From Cladophialophora immunda (lineage: Eukaryota > Ascomycota > Eurotiomycetes > Chaetothyriales > Herpotrichiellaceae), in contig NW_015622547.1 in NCBI RefSeq assembly GCF_000835495.1, positions 1,364,001 to 1,428,000 of the forward strand: DNA of 64,000 nucleotides, read 5' to 3'. The notes below the pieces were generated by a model that saw only the letters and a list, made by a program, of their open reading frames with translations, ran no database searches and was not told where the DNA came from. Of this stretch, positions 11,000 through 21,500 are shown one piece after another (position 1 is the stretch's first letter; each line of letters opens with the position of its first letter). Made by a program: the position numbers and the translations under genes.

Positions 11000-12492
11000 G
11001 GATGCTGCTGTTGGTATAGACGGTCGTGGAATTAGCTCGTCGTCAAGGCGAGCTCAGGATGGACACTGTTCAAGACAGCGTTACCCGTACAAAAGAGAGG
11101 AATAGGACGAGGGTCTCCAAAGGCAAGGCAACCTGCATTGTCGAAGTGAGAATTACTTTGAATCTAATAGCAAAAGTATCTTCCAACCAGAGTTACAGAG
11201 TCAGGGAGGACTGTCCGTCAGACTATCGGCCCTTTTGCCTGCGCAGCGGAAGCCCGCTCCACTTGGTAGACTCGGGAGGATCAGAGGATCGAAATCATGT
11301 GTGTCCAGAAGCGAGACACGATTCTCCCTCTCGGATGCATTCTCAGCCCTGGAAGGATTCACGTACGAGGTCGTCAATGCGGAATTTCGCAAACAAAGGG
11401 CTCAAGTTGGGCTGCGTGGCTGCGCATATACTGCGGCTGAGCCTTGGCCCCCAAATTTGGAGACTTTCGGCCCGGTTTCGCTTGGGCCACCAGCAAATCA
11501 GGAGGATATTGGCCTGGGACTACGACGATAGGCGCGTGGTCCCAGCTCTCTGGGGGCTGAGCCGACGATCAGGGCCGTGGGTGGCCACTCACACTATCTG
11601 CAAAGTAGGTAGTAGTGATTACTATGTACGGAGTACTGATGAGTTGGGTTGAGTGACAGGAACCACCGCAGTAAACTCCTCTTATAGAGAACGGAGGCCA
11701 AGGAATAGATTCGAGTACAAAATTGGATCACGTACTCGTACTATACGGTATCTCAAAAACAGAGACTCAAGATCAAAAGATTTCTACTGAGGGAGTGATT
11801 ATACGAGGAGATCTGGTCGCCCGGGCTAGATGCTTCAATCACGGCCAGGTAAGTAAGCAAGGACAGCCGGCATTTTCCATGTCTACTTGTAGTCAATGGA
11901 TACCTTCTTAATAATGTGGCGAGGGTTTCAGATTCCTCCAGTGTGGCAATAGCGCTGCTCCTACCGAGTACTCGGTCCTGTTGATTGAGGCTGAAAATAA
12001 GGGGACGAATCCGCCGGGGCGATATGGTACTAGGTAATTTCCTTGGTGGCCATGGCACTATGTATCACCGAACATATACAGAGACGGAAGGTTAACATTG
12101 CCATTAGAGGCTTTATTGAGGCCTCCGGTGTCGACTTTTGAATCATATATGAAGTGGGTTGAAACATGTTCGTAGTCTTTCAAGTGTTTTTGTACGAATA
12201 GGAGTACTTTTTCCCCATCCCTTTCAAAGGGGCCATGATACAGTGGTCACACCTCCGTGGTATGATCCGCCAAACCTGCGCGAAATGAACTGGTTGTGCT
12301 CGAGCAAGATGAACAACGCTCCTCCATTCCAACGTAAAATCATTCCATGGAAAACTGCTTCAGCAAGGTTGAAATTCCTCCAGCCACCGTCCGAGCTCTG
12401 ACCGGTCCTCATACAATCCCCAGGTGTATCCTGTACAGTACAAAGGCCCAAGCTATAGAAATGATTTCATCGATTTTCTTTTGCACTCAACT
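11000..12492. other. Intergenic region, no gene seen
   Basis: About 1.5 kb with no reading frame that shows domains, a signal peptide or plausible splicing. It includes the promoter of the S41 protease gene and the 3' flank of the SAS4-domain gene. A 208-codon plus frame (11026-11652) has mixed, Arg-rich composition and no recognisable feature. Confidence 0.45.
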
Positions 12493-14039
12493 TCACCCAG
12501 CGCCTCTCCTAAGTCGCCGGTGAGACCGCTGCCTGGCTTTGATCGCTTCGTCCGTAAGAATATCGTCTGGAAGCTCAAATTCTTCCTCCGAAAAGTCGGG
12601 GATGGGATGTCCAAAGGCAAGAATGGTACGTCCCCTCTGACGACCTGCAACCGCAGCATCTCGCAGATGTCGTTTGTCAAAAAAAGAAGTGAATGGCTTG
12701 GGCGCCGGAGGCTCGACCCATTGTGAAGGGGTCGGCTTTCTGCGTTTGTGGGCAATCTTCGCTTCCTCGATCAGCTGTTGCGACGCAAGTGCGTCGAGCT
12801 CACTAGAATTCGGGGCATGGGTCGATGCACTGTCGAGACTTTCTTCCTCGACACCCGAGGCGCCGTTTGAGGCCTCGTTATCCGCGTCTTCGCCTTCGTC
12901 CTGTTCTTCTTGTCCATCTTCGTCCTCTAGGACGGCCGCCTCCAGCAACTCCTGTTCTCGCTCCAGCTTTCTGCGTTTCTCTTCCTCTTTCCATCTTTTG
13001 AACTTGTCAATCAAGGCTTGAGTTTCTCGAATGAATAATAGTCGTTTGGGCTCGTATCGCCTCTTCTCTGTCTCAGTAATGCCGCTTATCCCCAAAGTCT
13101 TCAACCAGTCCGGTCCTCGCAGGTCGTCGAGGAGCTTTTCCAATTGGTATTTCTCATGCTGGGCTCGTTCCCTGTCGCTATTCTTCATCTGTTTCTCATG
13201 CCTTTCAGCCTTTGCATGGATCTTGACGTACACATCCTCGCCCAGAGGATCGGCTGAGCCATGATGGGCAGTGCTATCAGGCTGGCCTAGGAGGATGATT
13301 TGGGTGTTATGCAGCGGCTTGTGCGCTCCAAAGGGGTCAGACTTGGAGGGAGGCGGCTCGAAGTCAGGTGTATCGTCGACTAGGACGACTTTCGTCCTGA
13401 TAGTCAATGCATCTACTTAAAGTCAGTAAAAGGTCTCGACGAGAATCTGCAGCATGCCGTACCTGGATCGGGCGGCTTCAAACTCAGCATCTCCTCAAAA
13501 TCAGGGAAATACTGCGCAAGCTCCGTTTTAGCCCGAGACCCTCCATCCTCTGAGCGTAATTTTCGCCGCTCCTCGTGGTTTGTGGACAGACCGCCTGCTC
13601 GGATTGCGGCTCTGGCCTTCTCTTCAATAATTTTGATCTGGTCATATTGTGATTTTTCGCCTGGGGATATAGGGGAGTCGATGGGTAGGTTGTTGATATG
13701 TGCGGTATTTGCATTGGCAGCAGGCTTGGGAGGCACCACCGTTGGGGCGGTGGCGGGAGGTGGTGAGAGGGCTTTAGGTAAACCCCCTCGACTGCGTAGC
13801 GGGATACGTAATTGAGGTTTCTCGCTCTTGTTCGTCGACAACCGGCGTCTCTTCAGGTCATGCTCAGGCGTGGCAATGGTAGTAGCTCGATGCCGTTTGG
13901 ATCTGAGTGCGATGCCTTCATTGCCGGATGTTGGGAGGAGAGGAGGGGGCGGTTCGTTGTTGATAGGACTGTTCGACCTGGATGATTTCTGGCCTCGTAG
14001 GGTAGGACGCCTCAATGACGACCTGGAGCCGGCCACCAT
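12493..14039 (-). CDS. SAS4-domain protein (Something About Silencing complex subunit 4-like)
   Basis: Two exons, 13463-14039 and 12493-13412, are joined across a 50-bp intron (GTACGG...GTAG) that reads KPPDPDALTIRTK. The product is about 498 aa. The central block at about residues 280-360, with EKYQLEKLLDDLRGPDWL followed by GISGITETEKRRYEPKR and FKRWKEEEKRRK, matches the SAS4 domain of fungal chromatin (SAS histone acetyltransferase complex) proteins. The N-terminus is basic and disordered with many RSSLRRP and KRRR patches. After the SAS4 block there is a long acidic stretch, then a conserved-looking tail with SFFDKRHLRDAAVAGRQRG. Nuclear location is inferred from the basic patches. I chose the ATG at 14039 (context ACCATGG) over the one three codons upstream at 14048. 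Confidence 0.8.
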
Positions 14040-14048
14040 GGTATGCAC

Positions 14049-14558
14049 TGTGTTCGGAAGCTCATGATGCTGCGATGGAGACCGCGTGGAATCTGCTCAT
14101 TCGCGGTGAGAAGAAAGAGATTCTCTGCTGGAGTGGTGGTCGAACCTGCTGCAGGGTGAAGTCAAACTGCGCTCAGTTTCAGGGCTCAAATGGGCGCCTG
14201 CCGCGTAAATTTCATGTCTCGCGGCGCCCGCTGATTCTAGGTAATGGCTGAACTAGGCACTCGAGCACCCAAGCAGGGTCCCTCAGCCTCTCGCCCACCT
14301 ACGCGGATGTTGTCGTTGTCATCGAGCACGCTTCAGCTACTTGGGTACAGCTGCATCCTGTGTCAGAACTGTGCCACTTCTAGTATTTTACGACCCGGCT
14401 AGCAAGATTTATGCTGATGGATGAATGCACCCGTCATAAGGATAGATTTCTGTACAGGTAAAAAGGCTGGCGGTCTGACGGATGCCCAGAATGCCTCGTG
14501 CGTCCGCAGCCCATCGCGTGCCATGATCCTGGAACGCCCCCTTCCCTTGCACTTTGTT
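14049..14558. other. Promoter region between kexin and the SAS4-domain gene
   Basis: A 510-bp gap between two genes on the same strand. It holds the 3' flank of kexin and the upstream region of the SAS4-domain gene. No gene is seen. Confidence 0.5.
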
Positions 14559-17179
14559 TTATTTCTCCCTTTCCTTGCCTTCAGAGCTCCCAGACCTCGA
14601 TCCCGTTCCCGTGTCGTTACTTGGGGTGTCTTGATATGTTTCTTCATCACTGTAGAGATCGTCATCGCTCTCGCCCGCAAATGCATCATACAGCTCGCCG
14701 CCTCGTCGAGCTCTTCCCTTCCCTCGACCTCCACGTGTGGTCAAGCCTTGTTGCTCATCCTCATCGGCATCACCAACCATCTCAAACTCGTATGCATCGC
14801 GAGGATTATTTCGGAGTCTTTTCCTCCGCTGGACCAAGAAATATACCCCCAGGCCCACGCAGAAGAGAATGATCAACACGATTGACCCGTAAATCCAAAT
14901 TTGGGTCCGCTTCGATACACCAAATGTAGGGAAAAAGGAGGGAAGAAAGCCATCTGAATATGCCTCGGTGGGCTCACCGGTCACAGTCGCTGTTGCAGCA
15001 GGTACAGAGACCGTGTTAGTCGCTGTGACAATGACCACAGAATCTGTTGCGCCGGAAGGCTTAGGCTTAGTAGGCCGGTCAATATGGTCGGTAGGTGTAG
15101 TCGGAAGCCCAGTAGCTGGAGTGCCAGGTTCCACACTGGTTGTGCTAACAATGGCGGTGGCTGTCTCATGGTCGTCGTCATGCTCATCGGGAAGTGGGTG
15201 CAGCGTTTGAATTTGGGGATTGATACACTCGCCCCATAAATTGAGACGCCAGTCGATGAACGTTCCGTTGAATTCATTCTGCTGAGAGTCTTTGACAATG
15301 ACGGTCCAATTGCCAATCCCAGACTCGCCCCTGTTGTGTCATTCGTCAATATCGGAGCAGAAAAACATACAGCTGGAGACCGCGCTTACCAATGAACAAC
15401 TGACATGAATGTCCAGTCATCATACCCTTCCGCAGCTCCGTCTGGACCACGGGTGGTCGCGAGTTGACTGACCAAACCGCTAGGACTGATGAGGTCTGCA
15501 CTCAGATCGCCTCTCCTGGTGTGATCAACATTCATAGTCACAGTGACATGTTCGAGCCTTTCTAGGTTGGCCTTCTTCAGCATCTCCTCTGTGACTTCGA
15601 AACTTGCAGCCAGTCCCTGCTCGCCCTCTGGGATCTTATGCTGAACGGAGAGCCAGGGAGAGTGAAACCAAGCTTGTGGCTTCACGGTTTCCCACGTCTT
15701 AGCAGCCTCAACGAATCTATATGCGTCGACCTTGCCATATCCGTAGACATGGCTGAATCTCTTTCCGATCGTCGTATTCTGCCAGCTCCCGTCGTCTTCG
15801 TGTATAGGGATGGCGGTCTCAACACAAAGGTACTGCAGATCTCGCCAGGAAAGGTCTGGTCTAGCGCTGAGTGCAAGGGCTACCGTACCAACGACAAGCG
15901 GCCCTGCAGCGGATGTCCCGCCATGGCCATTGTAGCACTTGTCGGCCCCAACATCGGTGGTGTGAATTGCATCCTGGTGACCAGAGCTGTAAGTCACAAC
16001 TAACTGTGCTGAGCAAGCTTCGGAGTAGTAGGGATGGTTTCCAGCACGGTCGATACCTCCGACAGTGATGCTGTAAATACTGTTTGTGTAACCATCAAAA
16101 TTGCAGTTGTCCTGACTCGCTGCTCCGTTGCCGGCCGCAAAGACGAAAACAGACCCGAGGCCGTTTCGGCCGTTCTGAATCCCGTTGACCATGGCTCGTT
16201 GAATGAGAAGACCTGGGGCTTCCATGGTTGCACCATCGTCCGGTGGACCCCAAGAACAGGAATAGATCTGATTGTCCTGGTAGTGGTAGTTTATGGCTAT
16301 CGCCTCGTCTTCATCGGTGATGGGTTTTGATAAAATCCGAATGCCAGCGACTTTGCTGTCATATGCCATCCCGACCCCACAGACGTTATTTCTGACAGCG
16401 GCAATCTCTCCCGCACAGCGTGTACCATGTTTGTCGTCGAAAAGTCGCGGTTTCGGTTCGGGAGAGTTATCATTAAAGTCCCACGAACCCTCGGCATAAT
16501 AGTTATCCTTAAGGTCATTGCTGTACAAGTCCAGCCCGTCATCGATAACTGCAGAAATGGTACCATTGCCGGTGATGCCCTCCAGCCAAAGACCAGTGAC
16601 GTTCAAGTCGTGGCCCAGCTGTAGAGGATTAAACAAATGCCATTGCTCCTTGAAGATAGGGTCTTTGATATCCAGTGTCTCCACGATGGTGTTCAAGCGC
16701 TGAATAGCCTCTTGTTGCGCTTGGTCCGCCGATTCACCCGAGTTTGAGTCCGCGGCGTCTTGAGGTACACGAACGGCAGGAAGTGGTGGCGGGGGGATCC
16801 GCTTGACATGGCGATGCCTCAACTCTTGCTTCTCTGACCAGAGAACACCGGTCAAATCATGGTATATTTGTCCGTCCGAAGCTAGTGCCGCTCTATTATC
16901 CAAAGAACGTCGCCTTCGCTTCTTCCGCCTCCGTAATTCTTGCAATGAATGCTCCAATTCTTGACACGAGTCCTTCAAGCATGAAAAAGCATAGTGATGC
17001 GCTAATTCCCCGATCTGGCCTTCAAATTGTATCCCTAATCGACGGGCAACCTCCTGAGGGACTGTGGACGGGTGGAGGTGGAGGGCAAAATAGTCATTCC
17101 GTTCATGGTCGCGCGGTTTTGCTTGAGCCAACCCAGCCAGGAGGAAGAGCGGAAGCCATGCTGGCAACCGCATGATCAT
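14559..17179 (-). CDS. KEX2: Kexin, Golgi proprotein convertase (KexB/Kex2)
   Basis: This is a subtilisin-type protease that cleaves secreted precursors after Lys-Arg and Arg-Arg in the late Golgi. Exons 15390-17179 and 14559-15330 join across a 59-bp intron (GTAAGC...CAACAG) that restores the conserved HWGESG of the P domain, giving about 853 aa. A signal peptide occupies residues 1-20. A propeptide ends at the likely autoprocessing site HVKR (K126-R127). The catalytic residues are visible: Asp213 in VIDDGLDLYS, His251 in DKHGTRC, oxyanion Asn351 in AAGNG and Ser423 in HGGTSAAGP. A P domain follows (about 500-640), then a Ser/Thr-rich stalk, one membrane span (IWIYGSIVLIILFCVGLGVYF) and a cytosolic tail rich in acidic residues and Tyr that would act in Golgi retrieval. 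Length agrees with Aspergillus KexB. An ATG two codons downstream (17173) is an equally good start. Confidence 0.96.
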
Positions 17180-18508
17180 ATGAGTAAAGCGCAGTCACCC
17201 TATAGCGCCAGGCATGCCTCACAGGAATAGGGACTGCCGGCGTCCAATGTATGAAAGATGTTGCAGGCCTCGGAGCGGGCAAATCGACTCGACTCGTTCA
17301 AGAAAGCGCAGTCTTCGAAGATTCAAAATTTCGCTCGGCGGCAAAGGGGATAGAAGAGAATACGGTCGATCCGGTGGACGTAAAGTACGTAGGCAATGGT
17401 CGCAGGTGAAAGATTCGTGAAACGTAGGACAGACTGACGGTCCGACACTGCTGATGTTACGTCGACGTTGTGATGGTCGCAGTCAAATTGATGACTGGCG
17501 GGAGATCAAAGAATGGCGCAAAGACAAAGCGAAGGAGTGTAGTTATGCCTTCATTAGGGGTTCATGGCAGCCATCGAATATTTGAACAGGGTTAACAGTC
17601 CTTTCAGGGTCGTAGAAAGTATGAAAGGCAAAATAATCCTCAGCCACAGGTGGCTCTCGGCATGTCAGATCTGAAAATATTAAGCCGCGGGCTGTTCCAG
17701 ACACCGGCCTCCTACAGCGTCTTGCAGTAGTAACACACTGTGCAGGGACAATGGCAAAGGAGAAAGGCTGCCGGTGCCTATCTGGCAACTTTGCCGCGCC
17801 CCAGCCTAAGTTGCAGCCTCCAAACTCCGATGGCGTCCCTGCGATTTACCTACTCGTAGGCGCCGTCCAATGCCTGTGGAGTGAGGCCATTGGCTGCGAC
17901 CAAGCCCGGGAGCCAAAGCTGCCCCAATTGGCGGTGCTTAACCAAGCGGCCCGCGCCCCGGGGTCTGTTCTCTAACCAGCACAGAGGTTGGACTGCTGTG
18001 AGCCTGTGACGAATCCGAAGCTCCACGCGGACCCGGTGTCGCAAGATCTTGGAGTTGAGTTTCTCGTCTCGTCGATTGACGTGGTCGACCAAAATACCAC
18101 ATTTTACCAGCCACACAGACCATGGCTCCTGGGTACGGGGTTCTTATCCTTCCTTCACTTTCCTGCGACCGTCATTCTGCGGTGTTTGCTTGAGTGCTCT
18201 CTTTTTTCTTGTACATAATGACACTGTTCAACTGAGGCTTCAGGCTCATTTTTGGGTATCCGATTATTTGTTGTGCCACAGTCTCTATTCTCCAACCCCA
18301 TGTGAACGTGTCAGGAGCAGACATTTTGTATCCTCTTGATCTGGACATCTTGGCCATCGCATTCGACGAAGAAAACTGATCATATTCACAAAGTGCTCAG
18401 ACTTCATTGTCCATGGCTGCCTCCGTTACCTACGTACATCTCTAGGTCACTTCCTGCTGCAAGCTTGTCCCTTTTCGCAGCCTGATCCTCGATCGCGACC
18501 CTGTCATC
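17180..18508. promoter_or_regulatory. Shared divergent upstream region of kexin and the PhoD-type phosphatase
   Basis: About 1.3 kb lies between two divergent starts (17179 on minus, 18509 on plus). It must hold both promoters. I see no further gene; the short frames have no recognisable features. Confidence 0.5.
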
Positions 18509-21500
18509 ATGGCTACCTCCATGAACCCTCTCGATCTTTACCATGATCCGGCTCTCGATTCCCTAATCGCTCAAAATACCGCGCGCAGCAGACAAAATGG
18601 CTCAAGTCGACGGTATAGCGGGGGGCAGGGCAGGCGCCCGCTTTCTCAGAACTTGGAAGATACTGTACAACTACCTCCTGCTGCGCCCGAAGTGCCTCAG
18701 GGGCCACCCATCTCCTATCGAGGTTTTGGTCAGGGTGCGGACCCAGGCCCACAGCGATCCTTCTCCCAGAGAGCCAAGGGCAGACCATTCCACAGAGAAG
18801 CGTTTGCAGACTTGGAGGATGAATACCCTGAGGAGACAGCCAAACCCAAACAGCGCATAGTATCTGAGCCAGTACGCCGGGAAGCCATGCCCATTGTCTC
18901 TCGAAAGCCAGCCCCGCCCGATGGTCTGCGACTAAACACTGCAGATCTCAATGGCTCGAGCGCTGCGAAAATGCCAGGAAGGGAGATGCAATCAGCCCGT
19001 GAACCATCTCACAATGAGCCAAGGTCTAATCAACAGCCTCGTCGGGCGTCTGACACTCCACGTCGTGTTGAAGAGCCTGTATCGGCTGTGAGCAGATCGA
19101 GTGCTTTCCGAGACGAAGCTCATAGAAGGGATTGGGCCCCAGATCGTTCCCCTCTACAAAAGCTGGAAGTCACTCTGAATGACATTAGTAAGGAAGAAAA
19201 GCGAGCAAGAGTGCAGGAGGCTGAAATGCTATTGCGAGATCGCGACTCAAAATCGGCTCGAAAGGTTGCCGAATCTCCTCGAGAAACTGGTCAGGCGTCC
19301 ATACCTGCTGCTCCTGCTAGCCGGTCTGCGCCGAAACGGGAGCGAGCAATTGACCAGGAAGTACCAACTTTAGAAAATGCGGTTCTGGTTCGAAATCTCA
19401 GCACCACTCAGCGACAACGTTTGCAACATAGCACAACTGTGGACAGTCATCGACCTGACGTACGAAGCCTCTCGGGGGAAGGCCACCCGGGTTTTGAGTA
19501 CACTATCTCCAGCCCACTGCAACCGGCTCATGCTGGTCAACGGCGCCAGTCAGGCAGCAAGAATCGGCGAGTCAGTGAGTCTAGTCAAGATGTTCCGCTC
19601 GACTCACCTCGCGCCGTGACTGAGGAAGTCGCTGTCAAGCCGGAGACGGTTCGAGCTGGGAAACAGCGCGAAATCCCGCCAATGGGCGCAAAAGTTGAGG
19701 CTTTGGATGGGCAAGCGCGAACTCGCACCAGCGAAGCCCAAGCTCCTTCCGTTCCCAGTCGAGACGACTTTTCAGAGCGACAGAGGAACGCGTCTCACAA
19801 AGCAGCATTGGAGAAACTCACTGGAGTGTCGGACCCCGTCAGGCTAGGGCGAGACGGCTCACGTAGACTCCAGAAAGCTCCACAAAGGGATGTGGATGAA
19901 AGGAATGCTTCGGCTGGCAGAGTGCCAAGCAGAATACCCGTGCCGACCTCAGCAACGACCAGCCAAGTTCGCAGACAAGAACAATACAACCAAGTTGCCG
20001 CCGATGTGAAAAATGAGGTGACGCACATACAGCAGCGGCCACAGACACCACCGATTAGCCTTGGACTCCAATCGTCACCCCACCCAAGCAGCCCCCAGTC
20101 TCCCCCAGCGAAGCCGGTAGATGTGATACGTCAACGACAAAGAAAGTCTAGTGTGTCATTCAAAGAGCCGCTCAACAATCGACCTGTCGATGAATGGAAA
20201 GAAGCCGGGACAGCAAGGCTCACAGCCATCGATTTCTCTACTGAACCCATCAACCCAGCGGACAAGGGCAAGGCTTGGTGGGAACAGGCAGCGACTTCAT
20301 CTGGCCGCAGACGCAGCAGATCGGCGAAGGTGGCGGATAACCCGGGCGCTGGAGGCCATATTGACGATAGAACGGCTGAATTCAATCCAAATCTATATCT
20401 GCGGTGCGGGCCTTTACTTCGCTACAAAGGCATGAGAAGACAGAAAAACGAAAGGGGAGAAGAACGTGAATTCTGGCGAGGAAGTGTCCTTATTGTGACT
20501 CAAAATTCCCATTCTTCCTACGATCCGACGCCGATTTTACGTCTGTTTTGTCAGCCACAAAAGTTGTTACCACCTCCACCTCATCACGTCACTACAGATG
20601 AGCTTCAACCTGAATATGTCGATCCGATTGCTGGCTTGACTAAGCTCTCGAGGACCGGGAGGGCGTTGTACGTTCGACCTGTGGACCACTTGGAAGAGGG
20701 AAGGGATCTGTCACAGATCGAAAACGATGACGGACTCTTCGAAAGCTCTCCCAGCCCGCTCGAGCATAGTGGACCCCAAGGTCTAGTCCCGTTCTCCAAC
20801 AATCGCATCCTTGATACAGACGGAGAAAGATTCGGAAGATATCAAGAAGTAGCGGGGGCGCGACTTTATGCCGATCCGGACCGTGATGTGACCTTCTGGC
20901 GATTTAATCTCGAAATAGAACTCGCTGGTGAGCAACAGCATATCGCTTACCGCATCAATCGTGGTCCGTCGGTCGGTTTTTGGGTGCCTGCTCGAGGCCA
21001 GACCATGAACATAATGTTTCATTCTTGCAATGGGTTCAGCCTCTCCGTCAATCCCGATAGCTTCAGCGGACCTGATCCGATGTGGAGAGACGTTCTCAAT
21101 ACCCATCAATCACGCCCATTCCACGTTATGATAGGTGGTGGCGATCAGATATACAATGACCGCGTCATGCTCGAGACCGAACATTTTGGCGAATGGACTA
21201 GGATGAGAAACCCAACTCATAAGCACCACGCACCATTTACGCATGAAATGAAGGAAGAACTTGAGAGCTTCTATCTGAACAGATATGCTATGTGGTTCTC
21301 TCAGGGCCTCTTCAGCATGGCTGCTAGCCAGATCCCGATGGTGAACATATGGGACGATCACGATATCATCGATGGCTTTGGTTCCTATCCGAACCATTTC
21401 ATGGAGACACCCGTCTTCTCCGGAATTGGCAATGTCGCATATAAATATTACATGCTCTTTCAGCACCAGAGCGTCCCTGAAGAAACCACCGCACATGAAC

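Noticed and set aside
11026..11652. 208-codon plus-strand frame
   Set aside because: No domain, no signal peptide, no splice partners; composition looks like random frame.
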